DNA of 64,000 nt from Sediminimonas qiaohouensis DSM 21189 (GTDB lineage: Bacteria > Pseudomonadota > Alphaproteobacteria > Rhodobacterales > Rhodobacteraceae): the NCBI RefSeq assembly GCF_000423645.1, contig NZ_AUIJ01000008.1:82201-146200 (forward strand), read 5' to 3'. Of this stretch, positions 9,069 to 15,978 are shown in pieces; within the stretch, counting starts at the first letter, position 1, and the number at the start of each line of letters is the position of its first letter. Position numbers and translations under genes: made by a program. The notes beneath the pieces are model-generated. The model saw only the letters and a list, made by a program, of their open reading frames with translations. It was not told where the DNA came from and did no database searches.

Positions 9069-10142
9069 TCAATCCACCGAAAAGACAGGGCGGAACCCGT
9101 CAGGCGGCAGGATGTTCTGGCGCGGCACATCGTTGATGTTCTCGGGATCGACCACAAAGATCTTGGGGCCGACGTGCTTGGTGTATTCCTTCTCTTCGAG
9201 AATACGCACGGCCTGGTCCACGGCGATCCGGCCCTGAACAACCATCGAATCCGCAGGCGCGGCCAGGATGAAGCCCCGCTGAATGCCGGTGTAGACCCCT
9301 GGCGTCATGTAGAAGGCCAGCAGATCGACCTCGCCTTTCAGGCCGCGCTCGCGGATCACGCCCTGCGCCGCCTCGGCGGTCACGGCGGTGCCCGCGAGGT
9401 AGCGCACGTCGGGGTTGGCCTGCAGCACGTCCTCGACCAGCTTCAACTGGGTTTCCTTGCCCGTGTCGCCAAAGCGCGGCTCCAGGACCTCGACGGCCGA
9501 GCCTTCGACGGCAGCCATGAAGCCCTCATGCGCGGCCTCGACCCAACCAGCGCCGGCCGGCCCGGGGAACCAACCCACCTTGACCGGATCGGATCCAGCG
9601 GGATGCTTGGCGGCCAGGTAGTTGCCGGTTTCCGCCCCCATGGTGCGGAACGACACCAGCGATTTGGCCGCGATGTCCGCCGACGAGACGCCGTTGATGA
9701 CGTCGATCACCGGAATGCCCTTGCCCGCGGCCTCGGCGATCACGTTGTTGAGCCCTTCATAGGAAATCGCGCCGATGATCACCGCATCGGCCCCGCCCGA
9801 GACGCAATCCTCGATCTGGCTGATCTGGCGGCTCAGCTCGGTATAGCCGCCGGCCTCGACCACGTTCAGCTTGACGCCAAGGCGCTTGGCCTCGTCCACC
9901 ACGCCGTAGTCAACGCCCAACCAATAGGCATCTTTCATATGCGGGAAGGAAACGCAGATGTTCCAGGGCTGCGCGGCGCTCTCCAGCGGCGTGTAGGTGA
10001 CTGCGTTGACCTCGCCATCGGCACTGAACGGTGGCACCACTTCCTCGGCGGGATAGGGATACCAGGCGTCCTGCGCCATCGCGCCGGCGGGCAAGGCCGT
10101 GGCCAGCGTCAGCGCGGTTACCAGTTTCAGGGTCTTGTTCAT
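9069..10142 (-). CDS. TorT-like periplasmic substrate-binding protein
   Basis: 357 residues starting with a Sec signal peptide (LVTALTLATALPAGAMAQD). The mature protein has a type I periplasmic-binding fold and unusually close resemblance to TorT, the TMAO-sensing partner protein: WNICVSFPHMKDAYWLGVDYG, LNVVEAGGYTELSRQISQIEDC, and the ending PPDGFRPVFSVD all match the TorT pattern as I recall it. No torS, torR or torA gene is here; instead it lies in an ABC-transporter operon, so it is probably a transport receptor. A strong AAGGAGG site eight bases before the ATG, and hairpins on both sides, suggest high expression. The ligand is unknown. Confidence 0.82.
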   Translation of the reverse strand: MNKTLKLVTALTLATALPAGAMAQDAWYPYPAEEVVPPFSADGEVNAVTYTPLESAAQPWNICVSFPHMKDAYWLGVDYGVVDEAKRLGVKLNVVEAGGYTELSRQISQIEDCVSGGADAVIIGAISYEGLNNVIAEAAGKGIPVIDVINGVSSADIAAKSLVSFRTMGAETGNYLAAKHPAGSDPVKVGWFPGPAGAGWVEAAHEGFMAAVEGSAVEVLEPRFGDTGKETQLKLVEDVLQANPDVRYLAGTAVTAEAAQGVIRERGLKGEVDLLAFYMTPGVYTGIQRGFILAAPADSMVVQGRIAVDQAVRILEEKEYTKHVGPKIFVVDPENINDVPRQNILPPDGFRPVFSVD

Positions 10143-10179
10143 TGTTTTGACCTCCTTGTCAGATCAGGTTTGTTGAGCA

Positions 10180-10195
10180 GGGCGCGGCTGCGCCC
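10180..10195 (-). other. Small hairpin upstream of the binding-protein ribosome site
   Basis: GGGCGC at 10180-10185 pairs with GCGCCC at 10190-10195 around a four-base loop, in the gap between pxpC and the binding-protein gene. With the larger hairpin at 9022-9049 it brackets the binding-protein message, an arrangement that could protect that segment after processing. Confidence 0.5.
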
Positions 10196-10211
10196 CGCCG
10201 AGATGCGGCTG

Positions 10212-11183
10212 TTAACCCAGCTCTTCGCGAATTTTCTGAATGGTGACTTTGCGCTCGGCGCGCGCGGCCAAGGCGGTATCCATGTCCACGTTGACGAATT
10301 TTACCTGCGTGTTGGGCTGCAACTGCCCGATCAAGTCCATGTCCGCCGAGATGATCGCGCCAAGGGTGAAATACCCCCCGCCCGACACCGCATCGCGGTG
10401 CAGCACGATGGGTTCCGTCCCGCCCGGCACCTGGATCGAGCCGTAGGAATAGCACCCGTCCACGATATTCGAGGGGTCCGCCCCCGCGCCAAAGGGCTGC
10501 TCGCGCTCCACGAATTCCAGCGGGCGCCCCCCCTTGAAACGGTATCCCATACGGTCGGCCTCGGCCGCGACGGTCCAGGTATCCTCGAAAAACTGCTGCC
10601 CGGCGGTATCGGTCAGGCGGTACCAGTAGAGGCCCGTCAGAACGCGCAGCTCGGCCGGGTTGGCCGGCCCGCGCCGCAGGGCGGCGGGCACGCGGCGCCC
10701 CTCGGCCACCAGCGGCGCATCGCCAACCGGCAATTCGTCGCCCGGCTGCACCGCGCGCCCATCCACGCCGCCAAGCGCGCCGATGGGATAGGTGGACCGG
10801 CTGCCCAGATCAGGCTCGGTCGTGATGCCGCCCGACACTGCGATATAAATCCGCGCGCCCGATTGCAGGAACCCAAAGCTCAGGATCTGCCCCGCCTTCA
10901 CGGTGAACGCGGTCCAGGTCCCGCGCGCCTCGCCATCGACCATCACGGGCATCTCGGCGCCGGTCACGGCGACGCTGGCGTCGCGTGTGAACTCGATCTC
11001 GGGGCCCATGAACACGGCCTCCAGGCCCGCGGCGCCCTCGGGGTTGCCGACCAGCATGTTGGCCGCGCGCATCGACAGGCGGTCCATCGCGCCCCCCTCG
11101 GGGATGCCAAGGTGGAAATAGCCGGGACGGCCCATATCCTGAATGGTGGTGGCGAGGCCGGATTTGACAATCTTAAGCGTCAT
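10212..11183 (-). CDS. pxpC: PxpC/KipA-like subunit (biotin-dependent carboxyltransferase family)
   Basis: 323 residues of the KipA family: opening SGLATTIQDMGRPGYFHLGIPEGGAMDR, then ANMLVGNPEGAAGLE and AVSGGI motifs. In 5-oxoprolinase PxpABC this subunit acts with PxpB; the same KipI-KipA domains form the carboxyltransferase half of urea carboxylase. Here it sits with a biotin carboxylase and a biotin carrier gene, so either role is possible. It overlaps pxpB by 11 bases. The symbol is by family only; the substrate may not be 5-oxoproline. Confidence 0.85.
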   Translation of the reverse strand: MTLKIVKSGLATTIQDMGRPGYFHLGIPEGGAMDRLSMRAANMLVGNPEGAAGLEAVFMGPEIEFTRDASVAVTGAEMPVMVDGEARGTWTAFTVKAGQILSFGFLQSGARIYIAVSGGITTEPDLGSRSTYPIGALGGVDGRAVQPGDELPVGDAPLVAEGRRVPAALRRGPANPAELRVLTGLYWYRLTDTAGQQFFEDTWTVAAEADRMGYRFKGGRPLEFVEREQPFGAGADPSNIVDGCYSYGSIQVPGGTEPIVLHRDAVSGGGYFTLGAIISADMDLIGQLQPNTQVKFVNVDMDTALAARAERKVTIQKIREELG

Positions 11184-12048
11184 TGAGTGCCTCCATCAGC
11201 TTGGCGTTGTAGCCGGTCATGTCCTTGTTGAACTCTTCCAGGTTGAACTCCACCTCGGCCACGCGCGGGGTCCAGGTGTTGGCCTCGACTTCTGACAGGA
11301 TGCGGTCGTACTCGGCCCGGTCGATCGGCCGCCACTTGACGATGTCGCCGGGTTTGAAGAACACGAGGAAATCGCGCAGGTACGACACCTCCTGTTTGGG
11401 GTCGTAGATGGTCATCGGGGTGATGCCGAACATCTGGTATCCGCCCGCCCCCCGGACCGAATAGACGCAGGAAAAGCTGCCGCCATAGCCCACGGTCTGC
11501 TTGGGCGTGTCGGTGCGCGGCCGTAGGTACTTGGGCACCTGGATCTGCTTTTCGCGCTCGACCAGTTGATAGAGAAACGGCAGGCCCGACACGAAACCCA
11601 CCATCGACACGAACCACGGCTGCGCATGGTGCGCCTCGATGAACGCCTCGACGCTGTCATAGCCGTTGATCCGCGCGGCATAGTCCAGATCGGTACCGTT
11701 CGGGTCCTGGTGCCGCTCGCGAAAGCGCATCACCGTCTCATGCGTCCACGGGTCCTGGTAGTAGACCGGCACTTCGACAATCCGGGTGGTCAGGCGCTTT
11801 TCGGCCTTGTCCGCCGTATGCTCGAGCTCCTGGATCCGCTTGAGCATCTCCAACGGCGCGGTGACGTCGGGATCAAAGCGAACCTGGAACGATGCGTTGG
11901 CCGGGCAAATCTCGGTCACGCCGGGGATGTCGGCCTCGCGGACGGCGTTCGACATGGACAGGGACTTGAAGAACGCCTCAAGCGACATCTCCTCGTCCAT
12001 CTCCACGTAGACATGCTCATCTCCGCCGTATGTGTAACGTGTCTTCAC
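11173..12048 (-). CDS. pxpB: PxpB/KipI-like subunit
   Basis: I set the start at the GTG at 12048, which has AGGAGG six bases upstream and overlaps the accC stop codon as GTGA; a longer frame upstream lacks support. This gives 291 residues, longer than typical KipI (about 240). The protein carries the KipI/AHS1 fold: GVTEICPANASFQVRFDP near the N-terminus, YGGSFSCVYSVRGAGGYQMFGITPMTIYD in the middle and KPGDIVKWRPI. It pairs with the KipA-like subunit. The tight coupling to the biotin carboxylase supports a shared complex. Confidence 0.85.
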   Translation of the reverse strand: MKTRYTYGGDEHVYVEMDEEMSLEAFFKSLSMSNAVREADIPGVTEICPANASFQVRFDPDVTAPLEMLKRIQELEHTADKAEKRLTTRIVEVPVYYQDPWTHETVMRFRERHQDPNGTDLDYAARINGYDSVEAFIEAHHAQPWFVSMVGFVSGLPFLYQLVEREKQIQVPKYLRPRTDTPKQTVGYGGSFSCVYSVRGAGGYQMFGITPMTIYDPKQEVSYLRDFLVFFKPGDIVKWRPIDRAEYDRILSEVEANTWTPRVAEVEFNLEEFNKDMTGYNAKLMEALNDA

Positions 12049-13430
12049 GATGCACCTCCTGTTGCTGCAAGGGGGGTCAGGTTTCCGGCATCCAGCCACG
12101 GCTCCAGCCATTGGGTGTGGAACGTGCCCGCTTGCACTTGCGGATCGTCCGCCAGCGCCAGATGCAGGGGAATCGTCGTCTTGAGGCCCTCGACCCCGAA
12201 GGCCCGCAACGCGCCGCGCAGGCGGGTGATGGCGTCAGGGCGGTCGGCCCCGTGGGCAATCACTTTGCCGATCAGCGAGTCGTAGAACGGCGGGATTTGG
12301 TAGCCCTCGTAGAGGCAGTGATCGACGCGGATGCCTTCGCCCTCGGGCAGGCGCAGCGCGCCGACCTGGCCGGGGAACGGCATGAACTGCATCAGGGGGT
12401 CTTCGGCGTTGATCCGCACCTCGATCGCGTGGCCGTGCACCTTGATCTGGTCCTGCGTCAGGCGCAGCGGCTCGCCGCCGGCGATGCGGAGCATCTCCTG
12501 CACCAGATCGACGCCGGTGATCATCTCGGTCACGGGGTGCTCGACCTGGATGCGGGTGTTCATTTCGATGAAGAAGAACTCGTTGCTGGCCTCGTCATAT
12601 AGGAACTCCAGCGTGCCCGCGCCGCTGTAGCTCACGGCCTCGGCCAGAGCCACCGCCGAGGCGCACAGCGCCTGGCGCGTCTCCTCGTCCAGGCAGACCG
12701 CTCCGGCCTCTTCCCAGACCTTCTGCCGCCGCCGCTGGAGCGAGCATTCGCGCTCATAGCAGTGCACCGCGCGGCTGCCATCACCGAGGATCTGCACCTC
12801 GATATGGCGCGGATTGCGCACCACGCGCTCCAGGTACAGGCCGCCATCGCCAAAGGCGGCTTGCGCCTCGGCCTGGGCCTGCGGCGCAAGCTTGCGCAGC
12901 TCGTCCTCGGTGTCAGCGATGCGGATGCCGCGCCCGCCGCCGCCCGCGGCGGCCTTGATCATCACCGGGTAGCCCACGGTCGCGGCCACCTGCGCAGCCT
13001 CGTCCACGCCATCGATCCGCCCTTTCGAGCCGGGCACGACGGGCGTTCCCGCCGCCTCGGCGGCCTGCCGGGCCGCCACCTTGTCGCCCATCCGCTCGAT
13101 CGTATCGGCCGACGGGCCGACATAGGTGATCCCGGCCGCCTCAAGCGCGCGGGCAAAACGCGGGCTTTCAGACAGAAAGCCATAGCCCGGATGCACCGCG
13201 TCGGCGCCCGCCTTTTGTGCGGCTGCCACAACCCGATCCACGTTCAGGTACGAGTCCCTCGCCGCCGCTGGGCCGATGCACACCGCCTCGTCGGCCAGCT
13301 TGACCGCCAGCATGTCGGCATCGGCCTCGGAATGGGCCTGAATGGTGTGGATGCCTAGGGCTTGCGCGGCCCGAATGACCCGCACGGCAATCTCACCGCG
13401 ATTGGCTATGAAAAGGCGTTCAATGGCCAT
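12045..13430 (-). CDS. accC: Biotin carboxylase subunit
   Basis: 461 residues with a full biotin carboxylase: N-terminal IANRGEIAVRVIRAA, HPGYGFLSE, the glycine-rich ATP loop KAAAGGGGRGIRI, and the catalytic stretch EMNTRIQVEHPVTEMITGVDLV. It carboxylates biotin on a carrier protein using ATP and bicarbonate. The gene lies between a carrier-domain gene and the KipI/KipA genes, with no acetyl-CoA carboxylase alpha or beta subunits nearby. It therefore probably serves a dedicated carboxylase rather than fatty-acid synthesis. It overlaps pxpB by four bases. Confidence 0.9.
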   Translation of the reverse strand: MAIERLFIANRGEIAVRVIRAAQALGIHTIQAHSEADADMLAVKLADEAVCIGPAAARDSYLNVDRVVAAAQKAGADAVHPGYGFLSESPRFARALEAAGITYVGPSADTIERMGDKVAARQAAEAAGTPVVPGSKGRIDGVDEAAQVAATVGYPVMIKAAAGGGGRGIRIADTEDELRKLAPQAQAEAQAAFGDGGLYLERVVRNPRHIEVQILGDGSRAVHCYERECSLQRRRQKVWEEAGAVCLDEETRQALCASAVALAEAVSYSGAGTLEFLYDEASNEFFFIEMNTRIQVEHPVTEMITGVDLVQEMLRIAGGEPLRLTQDQIKVHGHAIEVRINAEDPLMQFMPFPGQVGALRLPEGEGIRVDHCLYEGYQIPPFYDSLIGKVIAHGADRPDAITRLRGALRAFGVEGLKTTIPLHLALADDPQVQAGTFHTQWLEPWLDAGNLTPLAATGGAS

Positions 13431-13433
13431 GGC

Positions 13434-13670
13434 TCAGGCGTCCACCGTCGCCAGGACCTGACCGGCGGTCACCGCGGCCTCGTTCTCGGTGACATAGCCG
13501 CCGAAGGTGCCAGCGGCCTCGGCTTTGACCTCGATAAAGGTTTTCATCACCTCGATCAGCCCGATCACGTCCCCCACGGCCACGGCATCGCCCTTGGCCT
13601 TGTAGGGGGCATCATTGGGCGATGGCCGGTGATAAAAGGTTCCGGGGAGCGGGGTTTGAACGTCTGACAT
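13434..13670 (-). CDS. accB: Minimal biotin carboxyl carrier protein
   Basis: 78 residues, only the biotinyl/lipoyl domain. The attachment site reads GLIEVMKTFIEVKAE, with Lys43 of EVMKT the expected biotinylated residue; the usual motif is E(A/V)MK(M/L/T). It lacks the long N-terminal extension and the thumb of fatty-acid-type AccB, so it belongs to the short carrier class found with urea-carboxylase-like or PxpABC clusters. It sits three bases from accC and 30 bases from pxpA. Biotin ligase is not in the window. Confidence 0.88.
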   Translation of the reverse strand: MSDVQTPLPGTFYHRPSPNDAPYKAKGDAVAVGDVIGLIEVMKTFIEVKAEAAGTFGGYVTENEAAVTAGQVLATVDA

Positions 13671-13700
13671 GGTCTCTTGTCCTCCTGTCGGTCTGTTGTC

Positions 13701-14483
13701 TCAGCTTGCGTTTTCCAGGACCGTCGCGGCCGGCGTGACGGTGATGCCGTTGTCGATCAGCCCCTTGCGGATGGCGCGCCCCATTTCCAACGCGCCGGGC
13801 GTGTCGGAATGGAAGCAAATCGATTCGAACTCGATATCGATATCGTTGCCCTCGACCGTGCGAACGCGGCCCTCCTTGCAGGCGCGCACGCATTTCTCGG
13901 CTATCGCTTGCGGATCGGGGCGGGTCACTTGCCGCTTGAACACGATCGAGCCGCTATCGTCATAGTCGCGATCCGCGTAAAACTCGCGCACCACCGGATG
14001 GCCAAGCCGCCTGGCCATCTCGTAGGTCTTGGATATGCCCATGCAAAAGATGATCGTGTCGCTGCTGATCTTTTGCAGCGTGTCCACCATCAACTGCGAC
14101 AACCCCTCGTTCACGGCCGCCTCCATGTACAGCGCGCCGTGGGGTTTGACGTGCTGCAAGGGTATGCCGTGGCGGCGGCCGAATTCGCGTATCGCACCGA
14201 CCTGGTAGACGATGTCGTTGACCAGCTCCTCGGAGCTGGTGCGGATGTAGCGGCGGCCAAAGCCCTGCAGGTCGCGATAGCCGGGATGCGCCCCGAGGCC
14301 GACGCCGTATTGCTGCGCCAGCTTCACCACCCGATCCATCGAGTTGGGATCGCCCGCATGGAACCCGGCCGCGATATTGGCCGAGCTGATCAGGGACATG
14401 AGCTCTTCGTCCGGCGCTTCGCCCAGAACCCACTGGCCAAAGCCTTCGCCCATGTCGCAATTCAGATCGACCGCTGTCTTCAT
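13701..14483 (-). CDS. pxpA: PxpA, LamB/YcsF family 5-oxoprolinase subunit A
   Basis: 260 residues with the family signature [13 protein letters not shown] at the start and [30 protein letters not shown] and VKPHGALY further on. In PxpABC this is the hydrolase subunit that opens the phosphorylated 5-oxoproline ring. It is the first gene of the minus-strand operon, behind a 240-base AT-rich promoter region shared with a LysR gene. With AccBC present, the whole set could carboxylate and then cleave a cyclic or linear amide. Confidence 0.9.
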   Translation of the reverse strand: MKTAVDLNCDMGEGFGQWVLGEAPDEELMSLISSANIAAGFHAGDPNSMDRVVKLAQQYGVGLGAHPGYRDLQGFGRRYIRTSSEELVNDIVYQVGAIREFGRRHGIPLQHVKPHGALYMEAAVNEGLSQLMVDTLQKISSDTIIFCMGISKTYEMARRLGHPVVREFYADRDYDDSGSIVFKRQVTRPDPQAIAEKCVRACKEGRVRTVEGNDIDIEFESICFHSDTPGALEMGRAIRKGLIDNGITVTPAATVLENAS

Positions 14484-14723
14484 ATCGAGATCCCCGCATT
14501 TGAGTTGCTCAAAGGATCACCGCGAAAGGATTAACTTGTAAATTTCTAATATTTGCTCATACTGTATAGAAAAATCAGAACGCAAAGCGAAATCACGACC
14601 CCACTAAGAGACTGAAATATTTGAACTTGCATGACTTTTGAACGTTTCGCGTCCTTCAGTATCTGATTTCGTGATATCACGTGATCTGACATTCGTTATC
14701 CAAGGGTAAAAAATGAGCGCATC
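14484..14723. promoter_or_regulatory. Divergent promoter region between pxpA and lysR
   Basis: This 240-base stretch is clearly more AT-rich than its surroundings and must hold both promoters. A perfect 12-bp palindrome, CGTGATATCACG, lies at 14670-14681, overlapped by the 8-bp palindrome TCACGTGA at 14677-14684, about 40 bases before the LysR start. LysR regulators normally bind such dyads beside their own gene and activate the divergent operon. The assignment to this regulator is inference. Confidence 0.65.
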
Positions 14724-15641
14724 ATGAACTTCCGTCATCTCAAGTATTTCGTGGCCACCGCTGAATCAGGACAGGTCAGCCGCGCCGCGACTGCGCTGTC
14801 GATCTCGCAGTCGGCGATCACCACGGCGATCCGCGATCTGGAAACCGAACTGGGTGCCGATCTGTTCCAAAGGTCGGCGCACGGCATGGAAATGACCGAT
14901 GCCGGACGCGAGTTCCTGTCCTCGGCGCAGGATATCCTTGCCAAGGTGGAAAAGGCCAAGAACCTGACGCATCGGCGCTCAACGGTGGAGGGCGTGATCT
15001 CGATCGCGGCGACCTATACGGTGATCGGCTATTTCCTTCCCTACCACCTTGACCGCCTTGCGCATCTCTATCCCGGCATTGATATCCGCATCAGCGAGCT
15101 GAACCGCGAAAGCATCGAGGAAGGGCTTCTGTCGAACCGCTTTGACCTTGCCGTGGTTCTGACCTCGAACCTCGCCAACCCCGAGATCGAGACCGAAACA
15201 CTTCTGCGGTCCACGCGGCGGCTCTGGGTGCCGTCGAACCACCGTTTTCACCGCGCGGGCAAGGCGAGTTTCGCCGACATCGCCCAAGAGGATTACATCA
15301 TGCTCACCGTGGACGAAGCGGCACACACCACCATGAAATACTGGTCGGCGACCAATTTCCAACCCAAGGTGAAACTGCGCACCGCCTCGGTCGAGGCCGT
15401 GCGCTCGATGGTGGCCAACGGCAAGGGGGTCACCATCTTGTCGGATATGGTGTATCGGCCCTGGTCGCTGGAAGGCAAACGCATCGGCACCGCCACCACC
15501 ACGCTTGAGATTCCGTCGATGGATGTGGGGCTTGCGTGGCGGCGCGGCACCCCGGTCACCGGGCCACTGGCGCTGGTGCACGACTATTTCCGCGAATCCT
15601 TTGTCGGGCCGCAAAGCTGGCTCACCGGATCGCGGCCCTGA
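14724..15641 (+). CDS. LysR-family transcriptional regulator
   Basis: 305 residues. The N-terminal winged helix is standard (MNFRHLKYFVATAESGQVSRAA, ALSISQSAITTAIRDLE, LFQR). The remaining 230 residues form the ligand-binding part, with MVANGKGVTILSDMV typical of its second half. It is transcribed away from pxpA, so it most likely senses the substrate or product of the pxp-acc pathway and controls the operon. A short upstream ATG at 14713 closes after four codons and is not a start. Confidence 0.85.
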   Translation: MNFRHLKYFVATAESGQVSRAATALSISQSAITTAIRDLETELGADLFQRSAHGMEMTDAGREFLSSAQDILAKVEKAKNLTHRRSTVEGVISIAATYTVIGYFLPYHLDRLAHLYPGIDIRISELNRESIEEGLLSNRFDLAVVLTSNLANPEIETETLLRSTRRLWVPSNHRFHRAGKASFADIAQEDYIMLTVDEAAHTTMKYWSATNFQPKVKLRTASVEAVRSMVANGKGVTILSDMVYRPWSLEGKRIGTATTTLEIPSMDVGLAWRRGTPVTGPLALVHDYFRESFVGPQSWLTGSRP

Positions 15642-15720
15642 CATCCACTTTCCGCCAACGCCGCGCCATGGGACCACGGGAAGATTGGCGAAAACCATCC
15701 GGGGAAGTAAGCGGGGCAAG

Positions 15721-15734
15721 TGGCGGAGAGAGAG
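15721..15734. repeat. Left attachment repeat (attL)
   Basis: TGGCGGAGAGAGAG is identical to the 3' end of the tRNA-Ser gene at 28184-28197 (read on the plus strand) and includes the encoded CCA. Bases on either side differ between the copies. It marks the left junction of the element, 80 bases after the LysR stop codon. Confidence 0.85.
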
Positions 15735-15806
15735 TCCGCTCCTGCTTTGCCGCACCTCAAAATCACCAAATTAAATCAATAGCTTGCAAATCTACGTTGT
15801 CAGATT

Positions 15807-15827
15807 TGTGGACAACAATGTGGACAA
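15807..15827. repeat. Two candidate integrase arm sites, left end
   Basis: TGTGGACAA occurs at 15807-15815 and 15819-15827, spaced by 12 bases, and again at 28084-28092 near the other end. Short repeats placed close to both attachment sites are typical arm-type binding sites of tyrosine integrases. The 15735-15978 leader otherwise holds an 8-bp GC inverted repeat (15878-15885 with 15902-15909) and no gene that I can support. Confidence 0.55.
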
Positions 15828-15978
15828 GCGTTTCTGCGAACTCTCGAATCAGAACAGTCCAATTCCCTGAAATGAAAGCCGCCGCCCCGAGGGCAATCGG
15901 AGCGGCGGCAATCTGTATTTCGTGTGACAGCGAGAACCCTCAGCCCCCGACCCGAGAAAACCCGAAGGAGAGACTTCC

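Noticed and set aside
8526..11186. 886-residue open frame on the plus strand
   Set aside because: It runs antisense through the ABC ATPase, binding protein and pxpC genes; its composition is a codon shadow of these GC-rich genes and it has no recognisable domain.
13434..13670. Fatty-acid-type acetyl-CoA carboxylase carrier
   Set aside because: The protein is only the biotinyl domain, and the carboxyltransferase genes accA and accD are missing; the KipI/KipA partners point to another enzyme.
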